A stretch of 64,000 bases of DNA from Haliscomenobacter hydrossis DSM 1100 (GTDB taxonomy: Bacteria; Bacteroidota; Bacteroidia; Chitinophagales; Saprospiraceae), in the NCBI RefSeq assembly GCF_000212735.1, contig NC_015510.1, positions 3,002,315 to 3,066,314 of the forward strand. Reading direction: 5' to 3'. This document shows, one piece after another, positions 1 to 8,035 of this stretch (within the stretch, counting starts at the first letter, position 1; each line of letters starts with the position of its first letter). Below the pieces are notes generated by a model. The model saw nothing but the letters and a program-made list of their open reading frames with translations, was not told where the DNA came from and did no database searches. The position numbers and the translations under genes are program-made.

Positions 1-38
1 AAGATAGGTTTTATTGAAGTTTGGATATGAATTGAGGG

Positions 39-72
39 TGCCAGTTGAGCGGGAGTTCGGCTGGCATTTTTT
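39..72 (+). terminator. intrinsic terminator-like hairpin
   Basis: TGCCAG (39-44) pairs with CTGGCA (61-66) and is followed directly by a run of six T. It probably ends a transcript that enters from the left of the window. Confidence 0.6.
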
Positions 73-187
73 GTGTGGAGAAAAATGATTGCGAGGTAAG
101 GCGTTATTCACATATTGTTGCATCAGTATTTTTTCACTAACTCGAACCAATTACTTACCTTTAACGTTACTAACTTAGCGCGTTACT

Positions 188-469
188 ATGATTAAAAGCT
201 TTGCAGATAAGGAAACTGAAAAAATTTGGAATGGATCTTACTCCAAAAAGTTTCCCCATGACATCCAACCCGTGTCAAGAAGAAAGCTCAGAATGATCAA
301 CAGTGCACAAGACATTGAAGACTTACGAATACCTCCGGGAAATAGATTAGAAAAGCTGAAAGGAGACTTGAAGGATTTCTGGAGCATTCGAATCAACAAC
401 CAGTGGCGGATCATCTTCAAATGGGAAGACAACAATGCACTGGAAGTCCAAATCATTGACTATCATTAA
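188..469 (+). CDS. higB: HigB-like toxin of a type II toxin-antitoxin system
   Basis: A 93-residue basic protein of the RelE/HigB mRNA-interferase fold. The end, with the pattern DLKDFWSIRINNQWRIIFKW followed by an acidic stretch and a final DYH, is the typical HigB C-terminus, where the R and the W-R-I-F strand lie close to the ribosomal A site in known homologues. Its length equals that of the family. The stop is 9 bp before a HigA-like gene, which is the usual toxin-first order of higBA. HigB toxins cut ribosome-bound mRNA, and the pair normally represses its own promoter. The family is clear; activity is inferred. Confidence 0.9.
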   Translation: MIKSFADKETEKIWNGSYSKKFPHDIQPVSRRKLRMINSAQDIEDLRIPPGNRLEKLKGDLKDFWSIRINNQWRIIFKWEDNNALEVQIIDYH

Positions 470-478
470 GCCAACAAC

Positions 479-778
479 ATGGAAAAATTACCCAACATCC
501 ACCCCGGCGAGATTCTCCTTGAAGAATTCCTCCTCCCCATGCATATCAGTCAATACAAACTGGCCAAAGACCTGATGATTCCCCAAACGAGAGTCAGTGA
601 AATTGTAAAAAGAAAACGGCGCATCACTGCTGATACTGCTTTACGGTTGAGCAAATACTTTGGTACCTCGGCTAAATTTTGGCTTGGACTTCAAGATGAT
701 TATGATTTGGAGGAGTCTGGAAATTTGCTGGCCGCAGAACTACAGGCTATTCCTGAGGCTATGCCTTCTATTTCTTAA
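479..778 (+). CDS. higA: HigA-like antitoxin, HTH-XRE family
   Basis: A 99-residue protein that opens with the HigA signature NIHPGEILLEEFLLPM. A helix-turn-helix follows (about residues 20-62: SQYKLAKDL, then TRVSEIVKRKRRI). The segment DTALRLSKYFGTSAKFWLGLQ is diagnostic of the HigA/VapI group. It should neutralise the upstream HigB and bind the operon promoter. The 9 bp gap to higB indicates co-transcription. Both halves look intact, so this is one of two apparently functional toxin-antitoxin modules in the window. Confidence 0.92.
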   Translation: MEKLPNIHPGEILLEEFLLPMHISQYKLAKDLMIPQTRVSEIVKRKRRITADTALRLSKYFGTSAKFWLGLQDDYDLEESGNLLAAELQAIPEAMPSIS

Positions 779-856
779 ATTGCTTTTCGCTACTACTATA
801 AATTACCATCTATTAAAAACACAAAAAATTATTTTATTTTATTTTTAAAAACATAT

Positions 857-864
857 TATCTTTG
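857..864 (+). promoter_or_regulatory. Bacteroidota -7 box (TATCTTTG) ahead of rhuM-like gene
   Basis: TATCTTTG matches the Bacteroidota TAnnTTTG box and lies 46 bp before the ATG at 910, in an AT-rich leader. A clear TTG -33 box was not resolved. Confidence 0.5.
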
Positions 865-909
865 TTTGAGCCTGCTTCATAGCTGAAAGGCCAAAACAAA
901 GCATACAAA

Positions 910-1908
910 ATGAACACCAGCGAAATCCTCATCTATCAAAACCCAAACGGCCACATTAAAATCGATGTGCGGCTAGAGGATGAAACTGTGTGGCTTACGC
1001 AGTCACAAATGGCGCAGCTTTTTGGAAAAGACAAACGAACAATTTCTGAACACATCGGCAATATCTTCAAAGAAGGCGAACTGGAAGAAAATTCAGTTGT
1101 CCGGAATTTCCGGATAACTGCTACTGACGGTAAAAACTATGATACCCAGCACTACAACCTCGACGTCATCATCTCCGTCGGCTACCGCGTAAAATCTCCC
1201 CAAGGCACCCAGTTCCGCATCTGGGCTACCCAGCGACTCAAGGAGTACATCATCAAAGGTTTTGCCCTGAATGACGAGCGCTTCAAGTCGGGTACTTCGA
1301 TGAATTACTTCAGCGAACTACAGGAACGCATTCGCGAAATTCGCCTGTCGGAGCGCTTTTTTTATCAGAAAATCAAAGACATCTACACCACCAGTATCGA
1401 CTATGACCCCAAAGACGAAAAGACCCTCGAATTTTTCAAAGTGGTCCAAAACAAATTGCTTTGGGCCATCAGCCAGCAAACGGCAGCGGAATTAGTGTAC
1501 CGTAGGGTAGATGCTACCTTGCCTTGGTTGGGCATGCAGTCGTATGACAAGCAGGACAACAGCACCATTAAAAAGTCGGAAGTAAGTACCGCCAAAAATT
1601 ACCTGAGTGAAGATGAAATCAAACTACTGGGACTTTTGGTAGAACAGTATCTCGCCTTTGCCGAAACCATGGCGCAGCAGCGCACTCCCATGTACATGAA
1701 GGATTGGATTGCCCGTTTGGATGCCATTCTGCAACTCAATGGTAGGGAATTGCTCACGCATGCAGGCAAAATCAGTCACGAAATGGCCTTGCAGAAATCG
1801 GGCGAGGAGTATGAAAAGTACAAGTTTGCCCAAAAAGTCTTAGAAAAAGAGCAAAACCTGCAAGAGTTGGAGGATGATCTTAAAAAACTGAAGCCGCCAA
1901 AGCAATAA
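910..1908 (+). CDS. RhuM family protein
   Basis: A 332-residue member of the RhuM family, named for a gene on a Salmonella pathogenicity island and common on mobile and accessory DNA. The conserved N-terminal half (about residues 5-120) shows the family order: YQNPNGHIKIDVRLEDETVWL, a small DNA-binding-like helix pair at QMAQLFGKDKRTISEHI, then HYNLDVIISVGYRVKSPQG and WATQRLKEYIIKGF. The C-terminal third is charged and probably coiled-coil (KVLEKEQNLQELEDDLKKL). The biochemical function of RhuM is not established. A short degenerate copy of its codons (1330-1360) recurs at 5064-5094. The placement next to higBA supports an accessory origin. Confidence 0.85.
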   Translation: MNTSEILIYQNPNGHIKIDVRLEDETVWLTQSQMAQLFGKDKRTISEHIGNIFKEGELEENSVVRNFRITATDGKNYDTQHYNLDVIISVGYRVKSPQGTQFRIWATQRLKEYIIKGFALNDERFKSGTSMNYFSELQERIREIRLSERFFYQKIKDIYTTSIDYDPKDEKTLEFFKVVQNKLLWAISQQTAAELVYRRVDATLPWLGMQSYDKQDNSTIKKSEVSTAKNYLSEDEIKLLGLLVEQYLAFAETMAQQRTPMYMKDWIARLDAILQLNGRELLTHAGKISHEMALQKSGEEYEKYKFAQKVLEKEQNLQELEDDLKKLKPPKQ

Positions 1909-2046
1909 TAAAACCCCTTCACCCTTCCATTTGAAACCAGAGCAACGCATAAAGTGTTTATCTTCTTTTCACCACCTTGAACACCTCCCTGAATGTCAGC
2001 AAGGTTCCCCCAAACCTCGCCAACGTTCAGGTGCATCACCTACAAC

Positions 2047-3876
2047 ATGAAACTACTTTTCCGCTACTTCGCCCCCTATCGTTGGCTCGTTATATTGGTA
2101 CTGTTCCTGGCGGCCATCAACATCGGGTTTTCGCTGATCGACCCCATCATCTTCGGGAAGTTGGTCACCTTGGCGTCCAACCACCAGGTATCATCCACGC
2201 CGCCGGGCGCATTCGATTGGCAGCGCTTCCTATTCATCAACGAGAACGTTACCGATCAGTCAGGTAAAACTGTGATGGTTTATGGTCTTATGTGGTTGCT
2301 CATCGGCTCCATTTCGGTGGCCATGATCAGCCGCATTGCCAAGGCATTTCAGGATTATTTTCTCAACCTCATTACCCAAAAATTCGGCGCTACCATCTTC
2401 ACCGACGGCTTGCAGCACGCCATGAAACTACCCTACCAGGAGTTTGAAGAGCAGCGCAGCGGCGAAACGCTGGGCATCCTCCAAAAGGTGCGCACTGACA
2501 CGGAGAAGTTCATTTCCACCTTCATCAACGTGTTGTTTCCCGTCATCGTGGGCATCGTATTTGTGGCGCTGTATGCGTTCAACAAGCACTGGAGCTTGCC
2601 CGTCATCTACTTCGGCGGCATTTTTTTGCTGACCTGGGTGTCCAACCTGCTGAGCAAAAAAGTGAAGGCCATCCAGAAGATCATTGTGAAACAGACCACC
2701 TCGCTGGCGGGTGCCACCACCGAGTCGTTGCGCAACATCGAGCTGATGAAAAGCCTCGGTCTGACCAAACAGGAGGTCGAGCGCCTCAACAAAAATACCT
2801 TCAATATCCTCAAGCTGGAACTCACCAAAGTGAAGCGCATCCGCAGCATCAGCTTCGTGCAGGGCACCTTCGTCAACACCCTGCGGCAGCTCATCCTGTT
2901 CATGCTCATGTGGTTGGTATATAAGGGACAATTGGCGCCGGGCGAAATCGTGACCATGCAGATTTTTTCGTTTTTCATCTTCGGCCCCTTGCAGGAAATT
3001 GGCAACATTATCCTCAGTTACCGGGAAGCCGAGGCCTCGCTCAACAACTTTGAAACCCTGATGCAAAAGCAACCCGAGCCCGAGCCCGCCCACCCCAAGC
3101 ACCTTGGCGACATCGAAACGCTGGAGTTCCGGAACGTGGCTTTCCGCCACCAGTCGGCGCAGCAAAACGCCCTCAACAACATCAGTTTTCAGGTAAAAAC
3201 TGGCGAAACCATCGCCTTCGTCGGCCCCAGCGGCAGCGGCAAAACCACCCTGATGAAACTCCTCGTCGGTTTGTACCGCCCGCAGAGCGGCAGCATCCTC
3301 TACAACGGCCTTGACGAGCAATCCATCCATTTTGACGACCTGCGCCGCCAAATCGGTTTCGTTACACAGGACACGCAACTCTTCTCTGGTACCATCCGGG
3401 AAAACCTGCTCTTCGTGAACCCCGTTGCCACCGAAGCAGACCTACAATCGGCGCTCACCAAAGCCTCCTGCAACACCCTGCTGGCGCGTGCCGAAAAGGG
3501 CCTCGACACCACCATCGGTGAAGGCGGCCTCAAACTGTCGGGTGGCGAAAAACAGCGCATCTCGATCGCCCGTGCCTTGCTGCGCATCCCCAAACTTCTC
3601 CTCTTCGACGAAGCCACCTCCGCCCTCGACTCCCTCACTGAAGAGGAAATCACCGATACCATCCGGGAAATCAGCGCCGAAGGCCGCCAGATTACCCTGC
3701 TCATCGCCCACCGCCTCAGCACCATCCTCCACGCCGACCGCATCTTCGTGCTGGAAAAAGGGGACATTGTGGAAACGGGATCACATGATGAACTACTAGC
3801 TGAAAAGGGCTTGTACTACGCCATGTGGCGGCAACAGATTGGAGAGCGGAAGGAGAAGGTGTTTTCGATGAATTAG
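2047..3876 (+). CDS. ABC transporter, fused permease and ATPase (exporter type)
   Basis: A 609-residue half-transporter that would act as a homodimer in the inner membrane. The N-terminal half (about residues 10-320) is a six-helix type IV exporter domain. The C-terminal half is the nucleotide-binding domain, with Walker A GPSGSGKTT, Q-loop in GFVTQDTQLF, signature LSGGEKQR, Walker B LLLFDEATSALD and switch histidine in IAHRLS. The ATG at 2047 (MKLLFRYFAPYRW) is preferred over the in-frame ATG at 1993, because the intervening codons carry no family sequence. The substrate cannot be told; lipid, peptide and drug exporters all share this plan. No obvious partner gene adjoins it. Confidence 0.9.
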   Translation: MKLLFRYFAPYRWLVILVLFLAAINIGFSLIDPIIFGKLVTLASNHQVSSTPPGAFDWQRFLFINENVTDQSGKTVMVYGLMWLLIGSISVAMISRIAKAFQDYFLNLITQKFGATIFTDGLQHAMKLPYQEFEEQRSGETLGILQKVRTDTEKFISTFINVLFPVIVGIVFVALYAFNKHWSLPVIYFGGIFLLTWVSNLLSKKVKAIQKIIVKQTTSLAGATTESLRNIELMKSLGLTKQEVERLNKNTFNILKLELTKVKRIRSISFVQGTFVNTLRQLILFMLMWLVYKGQLAPGEIVTMQIFSFFIFGPLQEIGNIILSYREAEASLNNFETLMQKQPEPEPAHPKHLGDIETLEFRNVAFRHQSAQQNALNNISFQVKTGETIAFVGPSGSGKTTLMKLLVGLYRPQSGSILYNGLDEQSIHFDDLRRQIGFVTQDTQLFSGTIRENLLFVNPVATEADLQSALTKASCNTLLARAEKGLDTTIGEGGLKLSGGEKQRISIARALLRIPKLLLFDEATSALDSLTEEEITDTIREISAEGRQITLLIAHRLSTILHADRIFVLEKGDIVETGSHDELLAEKGLYYAMWRQQIGERKEKVFSMN

Positions 3877-3903
3877 GGGTATGGTAGCTGAGGAATTCCG
3901 TGG

Positions 3904-4160
3904 AAAACATAAGTCATACCGAATTTTAATTTTAAAAATCACGGAGTGATTGAATTTTGAATAGCCGCGGTCGTCCGCGGTAAAACGTCAAGCGGAATGT
4001 ACCACAACCGCGGCAGCGGTTGAACAAATCGGGGCGGAATTCAACCGCTACCGCGGTTGCTAAACCTCGCAAAACTGCTAAAACCGCGGACGACCGCGGC
4101 TATTCAAGATTCAACCGCTGCCGCGGTTGGGGGTTCAAAATTCGGGATGATTCATGTTTT
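3904..4160. repeat. MITE-like palindromic element with 24-bp terminal inverted repeats
   Basis: The ends 3904-3927 (AAAACATAAGTCATACCGAA...) and 4137-4160 (reverse complement) agree at 21 of 24 bases. Inside is a perfect 23-bp inverted repeat, 3959-3981 with 4083-4105 (GAATAGCCGCGGTCGTCCGC...). Between them are several copies of TTCAACCGCTRCCGCGGTTG. No coding capacity is evident. The outer end sequence recurs at 53493-53515, and the GAATAGCC..CGGTCGTC and CAACCGC..GCGGTTG modules recur near 14.2-14.8 kb and 53.1-53.5 kb. It fills the 327-bp gap between the ABC gene and the next gene. Confidence 0.8.
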
Positions 4161-4198
4161 TGCTACGAGAAAAAATTGCCGAGCGTAACGTTTTTGCT

Positions 4199-4206
4199 TA
4201 TTTTTG
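4199..4206 (+). promoter_or_regulatory. Bacteroidota -7 box (TATTTTTG)
   Basis: A TAnnTTTG match just upstream of the small antitoxin-like gene. It overlaps a possible TTG start at 4204, which argues for the ATG at 4213 or 4222 as the real start. Confidence 0.4.
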
Positions 4207-4212
4207 TATGAA

Positions 4213-4437
4213 ATGATACTAATGACAGACAACTCGTCCATCCCCATACAAATCACTTTTGCACAGTTGCTGGATGCAGTAGACCAGCTTTCCAAATCAG
4301 AACAGCATCAGCTCTTGCTGCATGTTTTGCGTCGCCATGAAGAAGATAATTTGATTGTGACTCATTTTGCGAGTGAAACGGTATTGGCAAAAGATTGGAA
4401 TCGCTCAATAGAAGGTGAGGTGTGGCGGAATTTGTAA
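4213..4437 (+). CDS. small antitoxin-like protein
   Basis: About 74 residues (71 from the ATG at 4222). Its core, TFAQLLDAVDQLSKSEQHQLLLHVLRR, is an amphipathic helix pair like that in DUF2281-type and related small antitoxins. The acidic, tryptophan-containing tail (KDWNRSIEGEVWRNL) would be the toxin-binding part. The last 16 bases overlap a second reading frame that begins like a MazF/PemK toxin but stops after 19 codons (4422-4481). I infer an antitoxin whose partner has been lost. No family assignment is certain from sequence alone. Confidence 0.55.
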   Translation: MILMTDNSSIPIQITFAQLLDAVDQLSKSEQHQLLLHVLRRHEEDNLIVTHFASETVLAKDWNRSIEGEVWRNL

Positions 4438-4481
4438 AAGGGGAGGTATATTATTGGCTTTCTGCCGAGTATGCTGTGTAA
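4422..4481 (+). pseudogene. truncated MazF/PemK-like toxin stub
   Basis: From GTG at 4422 the frame reads VAEFVKGEVYYWLSAEYAV and stops at 4479-4481. The first nine residues match the common start of MazF/PemK-family toxins (xAEFVKGDV-hydrophobic), and the 16-bp overlap with the upstream antitoxin-like gene is the arrangement expected of such operons. The toxin core (PFPFSD, RPALV) is absent downstream. Read as a remnant left by a deletion; the match is short. Confidence 0.4.
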
Positions 4482-4528
4482 ATTTACTTGTTTAGATAAA
4501 TAAGGACCTCAGATATTGTGATCCACTT

Positions 4529-5041
4529 GTGAGTAAGCGGCGAGAGCTAAGAAAAACAAAATTCATGTACCAGAATAAGCCTCCATTTGGGAAAATCCTT
4601 TTACTCAGCGAAAACGACACTATTCTTGAAGAATATTCTATTGGAGCAGGACGGCTTTCAATTACGCCTAAAGAGCATTTTTTTCTAATAAACTTTTGGC
4701 TGAGAGCCGAATATCAGGTTGAATTGCCAGATGGTGAAAATACGATAGTTTGGGGCCCTACGCTAGAAATTCTAACAAAAACGCCCGAAAATGCGGATAG
4801 GCTTATAATCAAAGTGCCCCCATGGGAGAAAATAGAAAAAGAGTGGGACATAAATTATAGCACTGGATACTATAATGGTTGGCATAACCAATTGCAAGAA
4901 GCTGAACTGGACATCGAAAAAAGAGAAGACAATATATTCTACGTCAAATTTTGTATCGTACCTAATGAAGATAAACGGCAGGCAAAGGTAAGAGGTGAAT
5001 GTGAGATTCAACTTTCAGAAGAATTGATAAGGTATTGGTAA
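4529..5041 (+). CDS. hypothetical protein
   Basis: 170 residues from a GTG start, or 158 from the ATG at 4565 (MYQNKPPFGKILLLSE). No family recognised. It is soluble, with no signal peptide or membrane segment, and is rich in aromatic and charged residues. The pattern of short strands (GKILLLSENDTILEEYSIG, YQVELPDGENTIVWG, FYVKFCIVPNEDKRQAKVRGECEIQLSEE) suggests a beta-rich fold. Base composition is more AT-rich than the flanking core genes, in line with the accessory zone around it. Confidence 0.5.
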   Translation: MSKRRELRKTKFMYQNKPPFGKILLLSENDTILEEYSIGAGRLSITPKEHFFLINFWLRAEYQVELPDGENTIVWGPTLEILTKTPENADRLIIKVPPWEKIEKEWDINYSTGYYNGWHNQLQEAELDIEKREDNIFYVKFCIVPNEDKRQAKVRGECEIQLSEELIRYW

Positions 5042-5061
5042 ATTACATGAATAGTAGGAAC

Positions 5062-5289
5062 TTATTCGCGAAATCCGCCTGTCAGAACATTTTTTTTTGC
5101 CCCCAAAGCTTCAATCACCAACTTAGCATCCTCAGGATTGACCGAAGGATAGTCTTCCAAAAAATCTTGTAAGTTGCTTACTCCACTTATCAAGTAATCA
5201 AACAATGTTTTAACAGGTACCCGTGTACCTTTAAAAATAGGAGTACCACCCAGAATTTCAGGGTCACTTACAATGCTATCCATTATCAT
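5062..5289 (-). CDS. DUF433 family antitoxin-like protein (orphan)
   Basis: 75 residues with the DUF433 core: SIVSDPEILGGTPIFKGTRVPVKTLFDYLISG, then DFLEDYPSV and AKLVIEAL. These proteins have a winged-helix/SpoIIE-swapped HTH shape and usually sit just before a DUF5615 PIN-like toxin gene. Here no toxin follows on the minus strand. The last codons (GGFRE) are antisense to a 31-bp stretch resembling an internal part of the rhuM-like gene, so the 3' end may have been rebuilt by recombination. Family confident, function inferred. Confidence 0.75.
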   Translation of the reverse strand: MIMDSIVSDPEILGGTPIFKGTRVPVKTLFDYLISGVSNLQDFLEDYPSVNPEDAKLVIEALGAKKNVLTGGFRE

Positions 5290-5445
5290 GCATTTTAAAC
5301 AAAAATAAGCCTATTTCAGCAAAAGTCAAAATTGAAAAGTGGCCCAGGATGTAGTTATCCGCCTCCCCCAAATTCAGCACCCGAATTTGCCCGTTTTGCC
5401 CCCAATTTTTCACCATGCAAAAAATCACCACAAAGATATATCAGA

Positions 5446-5453
5446 TACTTTTG
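5446..5453 (+). promoter_or_regulatory. Bacteroidota -7 box (TACTTTTG) ahead of dabA
   Basis: A TAnnTTTG match 65 bp before the dabA start. The 228-bp spacer 5290-5517 shows no other recognised element. Confidence 0.4.
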
Positions 5454-5517
5454 GGGATCAGCCCCTTATCAAGTACATTGCCCAAGCTAAAAAAACCTAC
5501 TTTTAAGAAAATCATCT

Positions 5518-8031
5518 ATGATGAGCCAGGCTACCGATTTGTCAAGCAAGTTTGACGAACACCATGTTTTACACGAGATTAAACACTACCTCCCTGCGCA
5601 AGCTCCACTCAAAGACTTTGTTCACCACAATACCCTGCACGCCTACCAGCACCTGAATTTTACGGAAGGCACCCAGAAGGCCGCGACCATTTTTGGGTAT
5701 AAAGTCTCCTTGTCAATCGTGGAATTTCGCAAATTGTACCAGGAAGGGCGCATCAATCCACAAATCTTGGACAAGGTCATTACCGAACGCAAAGGGGAAG
5801 AGCAGCATGCGGAATGGCTGCAAAAATTGCTGCACCAGAATTACCGCAAGAAATCGAGTCCACGCATTGGTGCCTTGCGCGGTAAGTGGAAAGTGCTGTA
5901 CAACCTGGACATGGACTCATTGGTACACCCTCTTCTGTTTCGAATTTTGTGCAGTTTTTTGGATCAAGGCATCGCCATGTGGCCCTTTCCGGTCAATGAA
6001 AAAAGTTTTCTTTCGGCCATTCGTCGGATGGAGCGCCACAGTGACGTCAGCATTTTTCGGCGCAAACGCGCCAAAGCGCTGTTGTTGGACACCAAGTGTG
6101 AAATAGCAGATTTGTTGCACATTTTGATCGGTGATGAATCGCTATACGAGCAGTACCTGTTCGATCAGCAATTTGCGCATCAAGGCTGGTCGGGGATGAT
6201 TACTACCGTGGAGGCACACCCTTACACTTTGTTGGATGAGCGCAAGCTCAGTTTGCACGACTTGATTGTATTTGAATTGCTGCTGGAAATCGATACCCTG
6301 GATTTTGTACGGGGGGAGAACTGGCAAGCGATGGGTCAAAAATTTACCGAACGGCCACATGCCTTGTTCAGCAAAATACCCTACTCCGAACGCACGGAGG
6401 TACTGAGCATCTGGCAAGAAGCTTTTGAATGGAATTATTACGACCAGGTATTGGCGGGCATCAAACACGAAAAAAATATACCTGCAAAACGCCGCACCAG
6501 GAATTTCCAGGCGGCATTTTGCATCGATGATCGGGAAGGTTCTCTGCGGCGTTACCTGGAATTGTTCGATCCCGAATGTGAGACCTTTGGCACCCCTGGC
6601 TTTTTTGGCGTGGAATTTTATTTTCAGCCTCAGGGTGGAAAATTTTTCACCAAAACCTGCCCTGCGCCCATGCACCCGAAATTTCTGATCCGCGAGGAGG
6701 AATCGAGTAGCAAGCTGGAATTCGACTTACATTTGCTCAAACAATCACATTCTTCTATTGGTGGATGGCTCATTTCCCAGACCCTGGGTTTTTGGGCCGG
6801 ACTGCGCCTGTTTTTTAATATTTTTCGCCCTTCAATGGGGCCGGCTACGGCTTCCTCGCTCAAACACATGGACAAGTACTCCAAACTGACCATCGAATGT
6901 GGCGAACACCCCGAAAAAGTCAATGGCCTGCAAGTCGGCTATTCCATCGATGAAATGGTGACCCGGGTAGAAACCGTCTTGCGCAGCATCGGTCTGATTA
7001 AAGATTTTGCGCCCCTGGTGTATATTGTTGGGCACGGAGCGAGCAGTGTCAACAATCCCTATTATGCAGCGTATGATTGTGGGGCTTGTAGTGGCCGCGC
7101 AGGCTCCGTGAACGCTCGTGTGTTCAGCTATATGGCCAATCATCCGGAAGTGCGCAGCAAGTTGGCCGAAAAAGGACTGCTCATTCCTGCGGAAACGCAG
7201 TTCGTAGGGGCGCTACACGATACTACGCGGGACGAAATCGTGTTTTACGACGAATTTTCCCTACCGCCAGCCCATTTTGAATTGCATACCAAAAACGAAG
7301 TAGTTTTTGAAAAAGCCCTGGATTACAACGCCAAAGAACGTTCCCGACGGTTTTATACCGTGGATACGCGCAAAGCCCCCATCAAGGTACACGAAAAAGT
7401 ATTGCGCCGTTCGGTCTCCCTGTTTGAACCCCGCCCCGAGCTCAACCACGCCACCAATGCCTTGTGCATCATCGGAGGTCGGCATTTGTCCCGTGGTTTG
7501 TTTCTGGATCGACGTGCCTTCCTCAATTCGTACGATTATCGACACGATCCCGAGGGCATTTATTTATCAACCATTCTCGACGCTGCGGCACCCGTGTGTG
7601 GGGGCATCAATCTGGAATATTTTTTTTCCCGGGTGGATGAACAAAAACTGGGGGCAGGTTCCAAATTGCCCCACAACGTGATGGGCTTGTTTGGGGTCGC
7701 CAATGGCATTGACGGTGATTTGCGGCCCGGTTTGCCCACCCAGATGACCGAAGTGCATGACCCCTTGCGGCTCTTGATGATTGTGGAGCATGATCCGGTG
7801 GTGGTACTCAAGAGTTTATTGAGATCGGCAGCGACTTATGAATGGTTCATCAACGAATGGATCAACCTGATCGTGGTGCATCCCGAAACGCGTGAATTTT
7901 ATCGCTTCAAAAATGGAACGTATACACTTTATGAGCCGCTGCAGCAGGATGTACCCATGTTAAGCAACCTCAACGCGCTGATTGAAACCCACACCGAAAA
8001 CCTGCCCGTGCATTTAATCCCCGAAAACTAA
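5518..8031 (+). CDS. dabA: DabA-type inorganic carbon transporter subunit (DUF2309/UPF0753)
   Basis: 837 residues, the usual size for the family. DabA is a beta-carbonic-anhydrase-like zinc protein at the inner face of the membrane. With the proton-conducting DabB it forms an energy-coupled one-way carbonic anhydrase that loads the cell with bicarbonate. The zinc ligands are visible: C335 and D337 in AAFCIDDREGS, H506 in VGHGASS and C521 in YDCGACSGR. Their spacing (2, 169 and 15) nearly equals that of the characterised Halothiobacillus protein (C351, D353, H524, C539). ATG 5518 is followed at once by a second ATG, and either could be used. The dabB gene begins 4 bp after the stop, so the two are co-transcribed. 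In a heterotroph the pair likely feeds anaplerotic carboxylation at low CO2. Confidence 0.93.
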   Translation: MMSQATDLSSKFDEHHVLHEIKHYLPAQAPLKDFVHHNTLHAYQHLNFTEGTQKAATIFGYKVSLSIVEFRKLYQEGRINPQILDKVITERKGEEQHAEWLQKLLHQNYRKKSSPRIGALRGKWKVLYNLDMDSLVHPLLFRILCSFLDQGIAMWPFPVNEKSFLSAIRRMERHSDVSIFRRKRAKALLLDTKCEIADLLHILIGDESLYEQYLFDQQFAHQGWSGMITTVEAHPYTLLDERKLSLHDLIVFELLLEIDTLDFVRGENWQAMGQKFTERPHALFSKIPYSERTEVLSIWQEAFEWNYYDQVLAGIKHEKNIPAKRRTRNFQAAFCIDDREGSLRRYLELFDPECETFGTPGFFGVEFYFQPQGGKFFTKTCPAPMHPKFLIREEESSSKLEFDLHLLKQSHSSIGGWLISQTLGFWAGLRLFFNIFRPSMGPATASSLKHMDKYSKLTIECGEHPEKVNGLQVGYSIDEMVTRVETVLRSIGLIKDFAPLVYIVGHGASSVNNPYYAAYDCGACSGRAGSVNARVFSYMANHPEVRSKLAEKGLLIPAETQFVGALHDTTRDEIVFYDEFSLPPAHFELHTKNEVVFEKALDYNAKERSRRFYTVDTRKAPIKVHEKVLRRSVSLFEPRPELNHATNALCIIGGRHLSRGLFLDRRAFLNSYDYRHDPEGIYLSTILDAAAPVCGGINLEYFFSRVDEQKLGAGSKLPHNVMGLFGVANGIDGDLRPGLPTQMTEVHDPLRLLMIVEHDPVVVLKSLLRSAATYEWFINEWINLIVVHPETREFYRFKNGTYTLYEPLQQDVPMLSNLNALIETHTENLPVHLIPEN

Positions 8032-8035
8032 AGCC

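Noticed and set aside
2428..3378. 316-codon antisense frame inside the ABC transporter gene
   Set aside because: Opposite an unambiguous ATPase/permease; no independent support.
4020..4211. 63-codon frame inside the MITE-like element
   Set aside because: Runs through the palindromic repeats; composition is that of the repeat modules.
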